Shown here one piece after another: positions 43,361 to 51,107 of a stretch of 51,201 bases of DNA. A program made the position numbers and the translations under genes. The DNA is from Desulfobulbus sp. (GTDB lineage: Bacteria; Desulfobacterota; Desulfobulbia; Desulfobulbales; Desulfobulbaceae): NCBI GenBank assembly GCA_028684915.1, contig JAQUEZ010000024.1:1-51201 (forward strand), in the 5' to 3' direction. Within the stretch, counting starts at the first letter, position 1. The number at the start of each line of letters is the position of its first letter. The notes under the pieces were generated by a model. That model worked only from the letters and a program-made list of their open reading frames with translations. It was not told the DNA's origin and did no database searches.

Positions 43361-44359
43361 ATGCCGGAATTACGAAAGGATCCGATCCTCGGTCGCTGGA
43401 TCATCATTGCCCAGGAACGGGGCAAACGACCGACCGACTTTTTGATTGAGGAATACAAGGTCAAGGGCGGATTCTGTCCACTCTGTCCAGGAAATGAAAA
43501 GACCACTCCGGACGAGGTCCTCGTGTACGGACGCGAATGGGGCTATCCCAACACCGCAGGCTGGAAACTACGGGTTGTACCCAACAAGTACCCTGCCTTG
43601 GTGATTGAAGGCGATCTCGACAAACAGGGCGAGGGGCTTTATGACCGGATGAATGGTATCGGTGCCCACGAAGTGATCATCGAAAGCCCTAACCATAATG
43701 ATCGTTTCTCTCATCTGCCGCCGCACGATATGTTGCTGACATTCCGTGCTTTTCGCGATAGAATTCGTGATTTGTCCAAAGACCCCCGCTTCAATTATGC
43801 GGTGGTGTTCAAGAATTTTGGCAAAGCTGCAGGTGCCTCCTTGGAGCATTCGCATTCGCAGTTAGTGGCCTTGCCGATTTTACCGCGGATGGTCACCTCC
43901 GAGCTCGACGGCAGCCTTTCCTATTTCAAATACAAGGATCGCTGTGTTTTCTGTGATATTATCCGCCAGGAAACCCAACAGAAAGTCCGGCTGGTCTGCG
44001 AGAACGAACTGTTCGTCACCCTGACCCCCTTTGCTCCACGCTCACCCTTTGAGATGTGGATCATGCCCAGGTATCACAACTCTTCCTATATTGAGCAGGA
44101 AGACAACTCCCTGATTGCCTTGGCGGAAATTTTCTCCGAAACCCTGCGTCGGTTGGATACCTGCATCCCCAACGTGCCGTACAATTTTGTTCTACACACC
44201 CAACCCCTTCGCTCCGGGCCGCTTGAGCATTATCACTGGCATTTTGAGATCGTGCCCAAGTTGACCTCTATTGCCGGTTTTGAATGGGGAACCGGATTCT
44301 ACATTAACCCCATGCCGCCGGAGGAAACGTGTCGTTATCTTCGCGAGGTCAAACTGTAG
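43361..44359 (+). CDS. GalT-like nucleotidyltransferase
   Basis: This 332-residue HIT-fold enzyme has the GalT N terminus LRKDPILGRWIIIAQERGKRP and zinc-binding CPLCPGN. The catalytic motif is EHSHSQLVALPILPR, and there is a second CVFCDII and the C-terminal HYHWHFEIVPKLT. GalT exchanges UMP between UDP-glucose and galactose-1-phosphate. The active-site motif is HSHSQ rather than the HPHxQ of classical GalT, a variant seen in ADP-glucose phosphorylase-like members, so the true substrate pair is open. No galK or galE is adjacent. A receiver gene follows within 10 bp. Confidence 0.88.
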   Translation: MPELRKDPILGRWIIIAQERGKRPTDFLIEEYKVKGGFCPLCPGNEKTTPDEVLVYGREWGYPNTAGWKLRVVPNKYPALVIEGDLDKQGEGLYDRMNGIGAHEVIIESPNHNDRFSHLPPHDMLLTFRAFRDRIRDLSKDPRFNYAVVFKNFGKAAGASLEHSHSQLVALPILPRMVTSELDGSLSYFKYKDRCVFCDIIRQETQQKVRLVCENELFVTLTPFAPRSPFEMWIMPRYHNSSYIEQEDNSLIALAEIFSETLRRLDTCIPNVPYNFVLHTQPLRSGPLEHYHWHFEIVPKLTSIAGFEWGTGFYINPMPPEETCRYLREVKL

Positions 44360-44368
44360 GAGGTGTCT

Positions 44369-44725
44369 GTGGAGAAAAAACGTATTCTTTTAGTGGATGA
44401 CGAAGAAAGTATTCAGCTACTTTACCGCGAGGAGTTTGAAGACGAGGGGTATGTCGTTGATTCCGCCTACAACGGGGCAGAAGCTCTGGCCAAGTTTCAG
44501 CAGAATCCACCGGATTTGGTGGTCCTTGATATCAATATGCCAGGCATGAACGGGATCGAAGTGCTCAGGCAGATGAAAGAGCTCAAGGGCAATTTACCGA
44601 TCATCCTCAGTTCCGCCTATCAGGAATACAAGCAGGATTTCGGTAGCTGGGCCTCCGAGGCCTATGTGGTCAAATCCGCCAACATGGATGAACTCAAGGC
44701 CACGATCCGTAAATACCTTGAGTAA
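44369..44725 (+). CDS. Stand-alone response-regulator receiver
   Basis: This 118-residue CheY-like protein starts KKRILLVDDEES, with the phosphoacceptor in VVLDINMPGMNGIEVL (Asp about 50), the conserved Thr/Ser in IILSSAY and the Lys in YVVKSAN. All the residues needed for phosphotransfer are present. There is no output domain. GTG 44369 has AGGAGG 5 bases upstream; GTG 44363 overlaps that site. It lies directly after the galT-like gene and is followed by a terminator. The cognate kinase is not local. Confidence 0.92.
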   Translation: MEKKRILLVDDEESIQLLYREEFEDEGYVVDSAYNGAEALAKFQQNPPDLVVLDINMPGMNGIEVLRQMKELKGNLPIILSSAYQEYKQDFGSWASEAYVVKSANMDELKATIRKYLE

Positions 44726-44750
44726 CGTGGTGCCCGCGCTGCAAATTCCT

Positions 44751-44775
44751 GCCCCCTGGTAATGGGGGCTTTTTC
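44751..44775 (+). terminator. Rho-independent terminator after the receiver gene
   Basis: GCCCCC (44751-44756), a 7-base loop and GGGGGC (44764-44769) are followed by TTTTT. It closes the galT-receiver transcript 26 bp after the stop. Confidence 0.88.
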
Positions 44776-44883
44776 ATTTGTCGTTCCCGCCAATGACTGC
44801 GAAATGGCATCCCGAGCTCAGGGAACTCCTGATGCATTGGGTACGGCTTTTTTGTTTATTGCGACTTTCCCTATTTCGTCTGC

Positions 44884-45600
44884 ATGAAAGATATCCAAAG
44901 CTCCGCCGACTCCCGCAGGATTGATATCCGTAAAGTAGGGGTCAAGACCATCACCTATCCGATCACGGTGCTCGACAAGGCGAACCGGACCCAATCAACC
45001 ATCGCCACGGTCAACATGTATGTAAACCTGCCCCATCATTTCAAGGGCACCCACATGAGCCGATTTGTTGAGATTCTCAATCGATTTCACGGTGCCTTCA
45101 ATCTCAAGACCTTTCGTTTGATTCTTGAGGAGATGAAGCTGCGTCTTGACGCCGAAGCCGCTCATCTGGAGATGGATTTCCCTTATTTTTTTCAGGGAAA
45201 AACTCTGCCGGAACCACTGTCCCTTTGTCGATACGACTGTCGGCTGCACGGGTCGTTGGCAACCCGTTTTGATCTGCAGGTGGAGGTGGATGTACCACTT
45301 TCCCGTGAGCAAATTGGCAGCCTCTCGGACAGTGGCCTTGCCGGCCTCTGGGGCATGGTGACGGTGGCCGTGCGCATGAAATCTTTCCTCTGGATCGAGG
45401 ACCTGATCGCCCTTGTCGAAGGCGCGGTCCAGTCCAGGCATTGGGAAAAGGAAACCGTTGAATCCCTCTGCCTGCAGATCAATGATGTCCTGATGGCCAG
45501 CCAGGCCTTTCAATGGTACAAAGTTGTTGTGAAAAATAGTGCCAACGGGTATTCAGCATTTGCTGTCTCTCAATGGACGGAACAGTCGGCAGAGCAGTAA
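44884..45600 (+). CDS. FolE2-family protein lacking the catalytic motif
   Basis: This 238-residue protein has a clear FolE2 (GTP cyclohydrolase IB) N-terminal half: IRKVGVKTITYPITVLDK, then the signature LPHHFKGTHMSRFVEILN, then FPYFF. The other half has diverged. The family's CPCSKEIS...GAHNQR block should fall after the VEVDVP strand (about 137-157), but the sequence reads VPLSREQIGSLSDSGLAGLW, with no Cys or His. The later LKRxDEKxVTE and ESIHxH blocks are also missing or replaced (VKNSANGYSAFA). The zinc and catalytic ligands appear lost, so GTP cyclohydrolase activity is doubtful. The start has no good Shine-Dalgarno. It lies 84 bp before glyS. Confidence 0.8.
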   Translation: MKDIQSSADSRRIDIRKVGVKTITYPITVLDKANRTQSTIATVNMYVNLPHHFKGTHMSRFVEILNRFHGAFNLKTFRLILEEMKLRLDAEAAHLEMDFPYFFQGKTLPEPLSLCRYDCRLHGSLATRFDLQVEVDVPLSREQIGSLSDSGLAGLWGMVTVAVRMKSFLWIEDLIALVEGAVQSRHWEKETVESLCLQINDVLMASQAFQWYKVVVKNSANGYSAFAVSQWTEQSAEQ

Positions 45601-45684
45601 TTCCCCACTGGTAGAACCCGAAACCGGCGTGTAATCCCGGTGGCTTGCCCTTACGCTTAACCAACTCAACACCAACAGACTGCG

Positions 45685-47760
45685 ATGAGTGAACTTCTTT
45701 TTGAAATTGGAACGGAAGAAATCCCCGCCGGATATATCCAACCGGCCTTGGATACCCTGGCTGCGGAATCAGCCAAGAAACTTGGGGCCCTGGAGCTCTC
45801 CTTTGGTGCTGTGCGCACCTATGGAACCCCGCGTCGATTGACCCTTATAATTGAGGATCTCCAATCCCACCAGGCCGATCGGCGTCAGGAACATATCGGA
45901 CCCTCGAAGAAAGCAGGGTACGATGATGCCGGTAACCTGACCAAAGCGGCCATCGGTTTTGCCCGCTCCAAGGGATGCGATCCCTCACAGTTACAGGTTA
46001 TCGACACCCCTAAGGGCGAATACCTGATGGTGGTTGAGGATGTTAAAGGACAGGACACCGCCGCCCTGTTGCCCGCCCTATTGGAATCGCTCATTCGTGA
46101 GTTGGTTTTTCCAAAATCAATGAAGTGGGCCGATTATGCGATCACCTTTGCTCGGCCGATGCAGTGGCTTGTTCCCCTGTACGATGGGCAGGTGCTGCCA
46201 TTGAACATCGAAGGCGTGTGTTGCGGTCGGACCACGCGTGGTCATCGCTTCATGGCCCCGGGCGAATTCGAACTCACCAGTGCTGCCACCTACCTTGACG
46301 ATCTGCGCGAGCGTTTTATCATCGCAGATCCGACCGAACGGCGGAAAATGGTGATTGATGAAGTCAAACGTGTGGTTACAGAGGTTTCCGGTGTGGCAGG
46401 GGCTGTGCCCATTCTCCACGAGGGCTTGCTGGACACGGTCACCAATCTGGTTGAATATCCGTACGGGGTTTGCGGTTGCTTTGACGAAAAATTCCTCCAA
46501 TTACCCGAGGAAACCTTGGTCACCTCAATGCGTGAGCATCAGAAATATTTTCCAGTGGCTGGCGCAGATGGCAAACTCCTGCCCCTGTTTGTCGCGGTCA
46601 ATAACACCAAGATCACTGATCAGACCCTTGCTGCCAACGGCCATCAACGCGTCTTGCGGGCTCGGCTTGAAGACGGGCTTTTCTTTTTTAACGACGATCG
46701 TAAACGGTCGCTCGCCAGCCTCTGTCCTGAGTTGAAGGGGATTGTCTTCCAGAATAAGCTTGGCACCATGCTCGCCAAGAGTGAACGAACGGTGAAGCTG
46801 GCAGCAATCCTTGCAGATACCATTGCCCCGGAATTGAAAACTGATGTCGAACGGGTAGCGGTCTTGGCTAAGGCCGACCTCCTCAGTTCCATGGTGGGCG
46901 AGTTTCCAACCCTACAGGGAATCATGGGCCGGGCCTATGCCCTCAATGACGGTGAAAAACCTGAGGTCGCTCAGGCGATTGAAGAGCATTACCTACCGGT
47001 TCGTGCCGGTGGCGAGTTGCCGCAGTCTCTGCTTGGTGCCTTAGTGGGTATCGCCGATCGTCTTGATACCCTGGTAGGGTGCTTTGCCATTGGAGAAAAA
47101 CCCACGGGCAATAAAGATGCCTTTGGCCTCCGTCGTCAGGCGATCGGCCTGATCAGCATCATTAAAGGGCTTACCATAGCCTTCTCCCTAAAAGCGATGG
47201 TCACTGCCGCCCTGCGTGGCTATGAAGGCGTTGTTGAGCAGAAACCCGAGGTTGTGGATGAGGTCGTTGCCTTCATTCGCCTCCGCTTCGAAAACGATCT
47301 GGTGGCAGGCGGCTTGCCGCAGGAACTGGTTGAAGCCGGGACTTCGGTCGATTTCGACAATTTGGTTGATTGCCTTAAACGAATCACTGCCCTTGATCAA
47401 ATCCGCAGTCAGGAGAGCTTCGCTGTTCTTGCTCGCTCTTTTAAACGTATTCGCAACATTGTGAAGGACAACAAGCAGACCGAGGTCAATGCGGCTTTGT
47501 TGAGTGAAGCGGCTGAACAGCAGCTCTTTAGTGCTCTGACAGAGGTCCAGTCCAAGGCCCAACCTTTGATCGAGCACCAGGAGTATGGGCAGGCCCTGCT
47601 CGCCCTTTTGGAGATGAAAGAGCCGGTTGACCAGTTTTTTGACAAGGTCATGGTCATGGCAGAAGATGCGGCTGTGCGTCAGAACCGGTTAAACCTGTTG
47701 ACTGCCTTTGGCGAGTTAGTGCTCTCAGTGGGGGACATTTCCCGGATGCATGCCGAGTAA
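45685..47760 (+). CDS. glyS: Glycyl-tRNA synthetase beta subunit
   Basis: This 691-residue subunit matches the usual GlyS length. It begins SELLFEIGTEEIPAGYIQPA and contains the conserved RTYGTPRRLTLIIEDL, FPKSMKWADYAITFARPMQW, GHRFMAPGEF, SMREHQKYFPV, ARLEDGLFFFNDDRK and an HD-like core around IEEHYLPVRAGGELP. It forms an alpha2-beta2 enzyme with GlyQ. The glyQ gene, normally directly upstream, is not here: the FolE2-like gene occupies that position. The alpha subunit must be encoded outside the window. A strong terminator follows. Confidence 0.95.
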   Translation: MSELLFEIGTEEIPAGYIQPALDTLAAESAKKLGALELSFGAVRTYGTPRRLTLIIEDLQSHQADRRQEHIGPSKKAGYDDAGNLTKAAIGFARSKGCDPSQLQVIDTPKGEYLMVVEDVKGQDTAALLPALLESLIRELVFPKSMKWADYAITFARPMQWLVPLYDGQVLPLNIEGVCCGRTTRGHRFMAPGEFELTSAATYLDDLRERFIIADPTERRKMVIDEVKRVVTEVSGVAGAVPILHEGLLDTVTNLVEYPYGVCGCFDEKFLQLPEETLVTSMREHQKYFPVAGADGKLLPLFVAVNNTKITDQTLAANGHQRVLRARLEDGLFFFNDDRKRSLASLCPELKGIVFQNKLGTMLAKSERTVKLAAILADTIAPELKTDVERVAVLAKADLLSSMVGEFPTLQGIMGRAYALNDGEKPEVAQAIEEHYLPVRAGGELPQSLLGALVGIADRLDTLVGCFAIGEKPTGNKDAFGLRRQAIGLISIIKGLTIAFSLKAMVTAALRGYEGVVEQKPEVVDEVVAFIRLRFENDLVAGGLPQELVEAGTSVDFDNLVDCLKRITALDQIRSQESFAVLARSFKRIRNIVKDNKQTEVNAALLSEAAEQQLFSALTEVQSKAQPLIEHQEYGQALLALLEMKEPVDQFFDKVMVMAEDAAVRQNRLNLLTAFGELVLSVGDISRMHAE

Positions 47761-47795
47761 ACCGATGCAAAAGTAATGACTGATTCTTCAGGACA

Positions 47796-47828
47796 AAAAA
47801 AAGGCTGCCCATTGGGCAGCCTTTTTTT
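47796..47828 (+). terminator. Rho-independent terminator after glyS
   Basis: A 15-bp perfect stem (47796-47810 with 47814-47828, GC core AGGCTGCCC with GGGCAGCCT) has a 3-base loop and T-runs on both strands. It can end transcription of glyS and of the convergent cytochrome operon. Confidence 0.92.
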
Positions 47829-47904
47829 GTCTGTATTTTTGCACCTGAAGGAGGCCCGCGAGGTTACACCTGCGAACCAGCCCTCCGCTCAGCATGCTCA
47901 AAGA

Positions 47905-47977
47905 GTGATGAACTTTAAGAAATGGCTAGGAAAAAAACGCTACGACGCAGAAATGCGAAGTTTTTACCACGCCATCA
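47905..47977 (-). repeat. Dispersed repeat, internally deleted copy abutting the cytochrome gene (copy 5)
   Basis: It shares AATGGCTAGG and the segment from CTACGACGCAG to AAGTTTTTACCACGCCATCA (47958-47977) with the full element at 9987-10149, with about 85 bp of the middle missing. Its right terminus overlaps the stop codon of the cytochrome gene (TCA on the plus strand at 47975-47977), so the element forms the end of that gene. Confidence 0.75.
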
Positions 47978-48370
47978 CTTATGACAGACAGAACACTTGG
48001 CCAGTTCGGGTTTGTTTTTCTTGTGGCAAGACTGACACAAGGCGTGGGCTGCTTTCTTGAAGGTATTGACCTGCTCCGGCATTGCCGCGTCCTTGGTGTT
48101 ATGACAGGTCTCACATTTTTCGATTTTTTGCCCTTCTACGTAGGAAATCCGTTTTCCGTCAGCGCCCTTGCCGTGATGACAAGTCTTGCATTCCAAACGG
48201 GACTGATGTTCTCCATGGGGAAATTGGGCTGGCTTTGGTGTCTTGGCCGGGTCAACGGTGGATTGCAGGGTTATTTCCGCCGGACCTTTATCGGCTGCCT
48301 GGGCATTGCTCAGCAGGCAGGGAGCGCAACACACGGCCAGGAGAGCACCACAGACAATAAGTTTTTTCAT
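47975..48370 (-). CDS. Tetrahaem class III cytochrome c (cytochrome c3 type)
   Basis: This 131-residue exported protein has a signal peptide (MKKLIVCGALLAVCCAPCLL, cleavage near AQA-ADK). Four haem-binding motifs follow: CKTCH, CETCH, CQSCH and CSVCH, with extra His residues in HGEHQ, CHHGKG and KKAAHALC for the sixth ligands. The spacing fits cytochrome c3, the periplasmic hub that takes electrons from hydrogenases and formate dehydrogenases in sulfate reducers. ATG 48370 is preferred because AAGGAGG sits 6 bases upstream; an ATG at 48373 is adjacent. The ccsA and resB genes needed for its maturation lie directly upstream on the same strand. Confidence 0.93.
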   Translation of the reverse strand: MKKLIVCGALLAVCCAPCLLSNAQAADKGPAEITLQSTVDPAKTPKPAQFPHGEHQSRLECKTCHHGKGADGKRISYVEGQKIEKCETCHNTKDAAMPEQVNTFKKAAHALCQSCHKKNKPELAKCSVCHK

Positions 48371-48521
48371 CATACTCCTCCTTCCAGGTTTATTTATTTG
48401 AATTATCGTAAAAACAGCATGATAGTAAATGCTTTTGCACAAATACAAGCTCTTATAGCGCGCACCCTCATGCTTTGTCAAGTATTCCCGGGAATATACC
48501 CTTTACCGGGTAAGGCTAGCC

Positions 48522-49370
48522 TTAGACTGAGCCATAGCTGTGTAGTCCGGCAAGGAGAAAGTTCACACCAAAATAGGTAAAGAAAACAGCGAGAAAACCT
48601 AAGATTGCCAACCATGCAATCCGGCGGCCACGCCAACCGCGGGTAAAGCGGGCATGGAGGGTGGACGCATAGAGAAACCAGGTGATAATGGACCAGGTTT
48701 CCTTGGGATCCCAACTCCAGTAGGTTCCCCAGGCTTCATTGGCCCAGATGGCACCGGTAATGATGCCGGCAGAGAGCCACATGAAACCAAAGACGATGGT
48801 TTTATGGGTGAGGTCGTCGATGATATTTAATTCCGGCAAGGCAGTGAGAAGAGTGGAGCTGTTCGGCTTTCCCTGTGAGGAACTTTTGAGCAGATACATC
48901 ATGCCAAGGCCTCCGGCAACGGCAAAGGCCCCGTAACCGATGAAGCAGGTGACCACATGAGCGATGAGCCAGTTGGACTGCAGGGCCGGAATAAGCGGGC
49001 TGATTTTGTCATCGATGCGGACGGAGAAGGAGGCATAGGCCATGGCTATAGCTACACAGGGCATGACAAAGGCGCCCATTATTCGGGCCTTGAAACGATA
49101 TTCGAGCCCCAGGTAAAACAGGGTAGTGCACCAGGCAAAAAAGACCAACGACTCATACATGTTGGTCAGTGGGGCATGGCCGACGCCCATTTGGTAGGAT
49201 TCGTGCCACCGCAGACCGATGGCGACGGTTTGCACCAGCACGCCGCCAGCGGCCAACAACATACCAACAAAACCAACTTTACTGTTTTTAAAGAGAAAAA
49301 GGCCGAGGTAAAAAGCGGCCGCCAGGATATAGGCGATCATGGCCAGGCCGAAGAGTTGGGAACTATCCAT
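48522..49370 (-). CDS. ccsA: System II cytochrome c haem lyase/exporter (CcsA/ResC, WWD family)
   Basis: This 282-residue membrane protein has about eight helices. It contains the tryptophan-rich haem-binding loop WGTYWSWDPKETWSIITW and conserved His residues around NMYESLVFFAW and SNWLIAHVVTCF. This is the WWD protein of system II cytochrome c biogenesis, which pairs with ResB to export and attach haem. Naming is confused in databases, where the family is often listed as CcsB. It lies 43 bp after the resB stop and upstream of the tetrahaem cytochrome gene. The protein is complete. Confidence 0.93.
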   Translation of the reverse strand: MDSSQLFGLAMIAYILAAAFYLGLFLFKNSKVGFVGMLLAAGGVLVQTVAIGLRWHESYQMGVGHAPLTNMYESLVFFAWCTTLFYLGLEYRFKARIMGAFVMPCVAIAMAYASFSVRIDDKISPLIPALQSNWLIAHVVTCFIGYGAFAVAGGLGMMYLLKSSSQGKPNSSTLLTALPELNIIDDLTHKTIVFGFMWLSAGIITGAIWANEAWGTYWSWDPKETWSIITWFLYASTLHARFTRGWRGRRIAWLAILGFLAVFFTYFGVNFLLAGLHSYGSV

Positions 49371-49413
49371 AAGCTATCCTTACACAGAAAAGAATTCTGA
49401 GAATGAGTCTTGA

Positions 49414-50772
49414 TCAGGAATTTGATTCTAACGTCTTGATAAGCTCAGAAAATTTCTTTTCAAAGCCTACCTTGTTTTTATTGGCATCGCCAGCCAAAAA
49501 AATTCGGCACTTGTTCCCGTCCTTTTGTACAAAGGTATACAAGCGGCGGTGGGAGAGAAAAAATGCTACATAAAGGCCGAGAAGCATGAGCAGACAGCCG
49601 CCGTAAACAAGCCCAACTCCCGGGTCTTTGGTTGCCTGTAAGCCGGTGGCATAGACCTGGTCAGCCTTAAGGTGATAGAGACCGTTTGGTCGCTGGACAA
49701 GCGCGTCCTGCCCTGGATTGACCCAGAAGATAGAAGGTTCCCCCTGGTGGTCGCTGAACCATATTTTGAGCCGTCTTGTTACCTCTCCCTGGCTTTCTCG
49801 GTTAATGATCCCGTAGCTTACGCCGGCCTCGCCCCAATTAACCTCTTCGGCAGTAGTCATCATAGAGGTGTTGCTGAGCCCGTCTACCTCGCGTTTGAGG
49901 TGTATCTGGTAGCTCTGGAAGGGCTGGTAGCTGGATTGATAAAAGGTCACGCCCTTGTAGGTCAAAGGTTTATTGACTTCAATCTTTGCCTGCTGCACTA
50001 CCTGGTCGTCCTCGAGGATCGAAACCAGGGAGCGATAGGTTTTAGGCATGCCGTTGGGGTAATACTCGATGGTGAAGTCGTCGCAGCGCAGTTGAAAATC
50101 AAGATCAATATGTTTGCCCTGCCCGAAGGCGGTCACATGGCCTGTGGATTGTCCTTCGGGCAGCATGATCGATCCCTTAAAGGCAAAAGTCGGCCGACGG
50201 AGGATTTTCTCCGCCACGACCGTTGAACCAATCACCGCCCCGGCAAGAATAATCAGGATAGAGCTATGTACGACATAGACCCCAAATCGACTCCAACCGC
50301 CTTTGTCTGCAGCAAAGAGGCGCCCTCCGTTTTTGTCCATGGTTTTGGCCTGCCAGCGATGCTTGCCAAAAAATGAGCTCACCTTGTCGAGCGCCTGGTC
50401 ATAGGTGGTTTCCAGGACAAGCTCTTTTCGTATCGGCATCTTGCGCAGCTGTTCAAGACTGAGCGCCAAATTGTCGCGGCGAAGAAGACGAAACACCTGG
50501 GGGATACGCTCTAGGCTGCAGACAATCAGGTTGAGCGAGAAGAGGCCGAGTAGACCGAGAAACCACCAAGAGTTATACATGTCGGTAATGTCGAGCAGCT
50601 GGAAAAACTGGGCGGTTTTTTCACCATAACGCTGCACATAAAACCCAGAGACATTAGTTTGCGGAATTACCGTGCCGATAATGGAGGTGGCAGCCAGGAT
50701 AAAAAGCAGGAAAAGGGCCAGTTGTACTGAGGCGAACAGACTGACAAAGGCGTTTTTTTTGTGCATGGTCAT
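49414..50772 (-). CDS. resB: System II cytochrome c biogenesis protein ResB/Ccs1
   Basis: This 452-residue membrane protein has three N-terminal helices (first FVSLFASVQLALFLLFILAA), a large periplasmic domain and a last helix near VYGGCLLMLLGLYVAFFLSH followed by RRLY. Family signatures are TVIPQTN near the first helix, MYNSWWFLGLLGLFSLNLIVCS, and LTYKGVTFYQSSYQP. ResB forms the haem lyase complex with CcsA and probably handles apocytochrome. The start ATG 50772 has no strong Shine-Dalgarno, and ATG 50766 is an alternative. It heads the resB-ccsA-cytochrome run. Confidence 0.92.
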   Translation of the reverse strand: MTMHKKNAFVSLFASVQLALFLLFILAATSIIGTVIPQTNVSGFYVQRYGEKTAQFFQLLDITDMYNSWWFLGLLGLFSLNLIVCSLERIPQVFRLLRRDNLALSLEQLRKMPIRKELVLETTYDQALDKVSSFFGKHRWQAKTMDKNGGRLFAADKGGWSRFGVYVVHSSILIILAGAVIGSTVVAEKILRRPTFAFKGSIMLPEGQSTGHVTAFGQGKHIDLDFQLRCDDFTIEYYPNGMPKTYRSLVSILEDDQVVQQAKIEVNKPLTYKGVTFYQSSYQPFQSYQIHLKREVDGLSNTSMMTTAEEVNWGEAGVSYGIINRESQGEVTRRLKIWFSDHQGEPSIFWVNPGQDALVQRPNGLYHLKADQVYATGLQATKDPGVGLVYGGCLLMLLGLYVAFFLSHRRLYTFVQKDGNKCRIFLAGDANKNKVGFEKKFSELIKTLESNS

Positions 50773-50852
50773 GAAACAAGTTGTTTGAAGACGGGATAGT
50801 ATGCGGTTTGATCGCCTGAAATCGATCGCGAGAGGAGCTTACGCGGTTTTCC

Positions 50853-51107
50853 TTAGCACGCTGCCCCCAAAGTGGCAACAGAGAAAGGTCGATTGAGGCA
50901 CGATGTGGTCCTGGGTATCTGGTTAAAGGCAAAACGAAATTGCTGATAATGGGGACCGTAGGCCGCCAGGGATTCGTTTTCAGTCTGGTGGGTATGGGGG
51001 CCAGAGGCGATATAAAAGTGAATTTGGTGGCTGTCGGCCTGGACCGGTACCTTTACCGAGGAGACGGGCTGTTCGCCAAGACAAAGATCAAGCAGCTGTT
51101 TTTTCAT
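50853..51107 (-). CDS. Hypothetical protein near the right edge
   Basis: An 84-residue frame from ATG 51107 (ATG 51113 would add two residues) to TAA 50853-50855. It is soluble, His-rich in the middle (QIHFYIASGPHTHQTENES) and has the well-formed stretch YGPHYQQFRFAFN. The C-terminal 20 residues look less protein-like. I do not recognise a family. It overlaps the end of the preceding minus-strand frame by about 20 bases, so it may be coupled to it. It lies 80 bp upstream of resB. Confidence 0.5.
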   Translation of the reverse strand: MKKQLLDLCLGEQPVSSVKVPVQADSHQIHFYIASGPHTHQTENESLAAYGPHYQQFRFAFNQIPRTTSCLNRPFSVATLGAAC

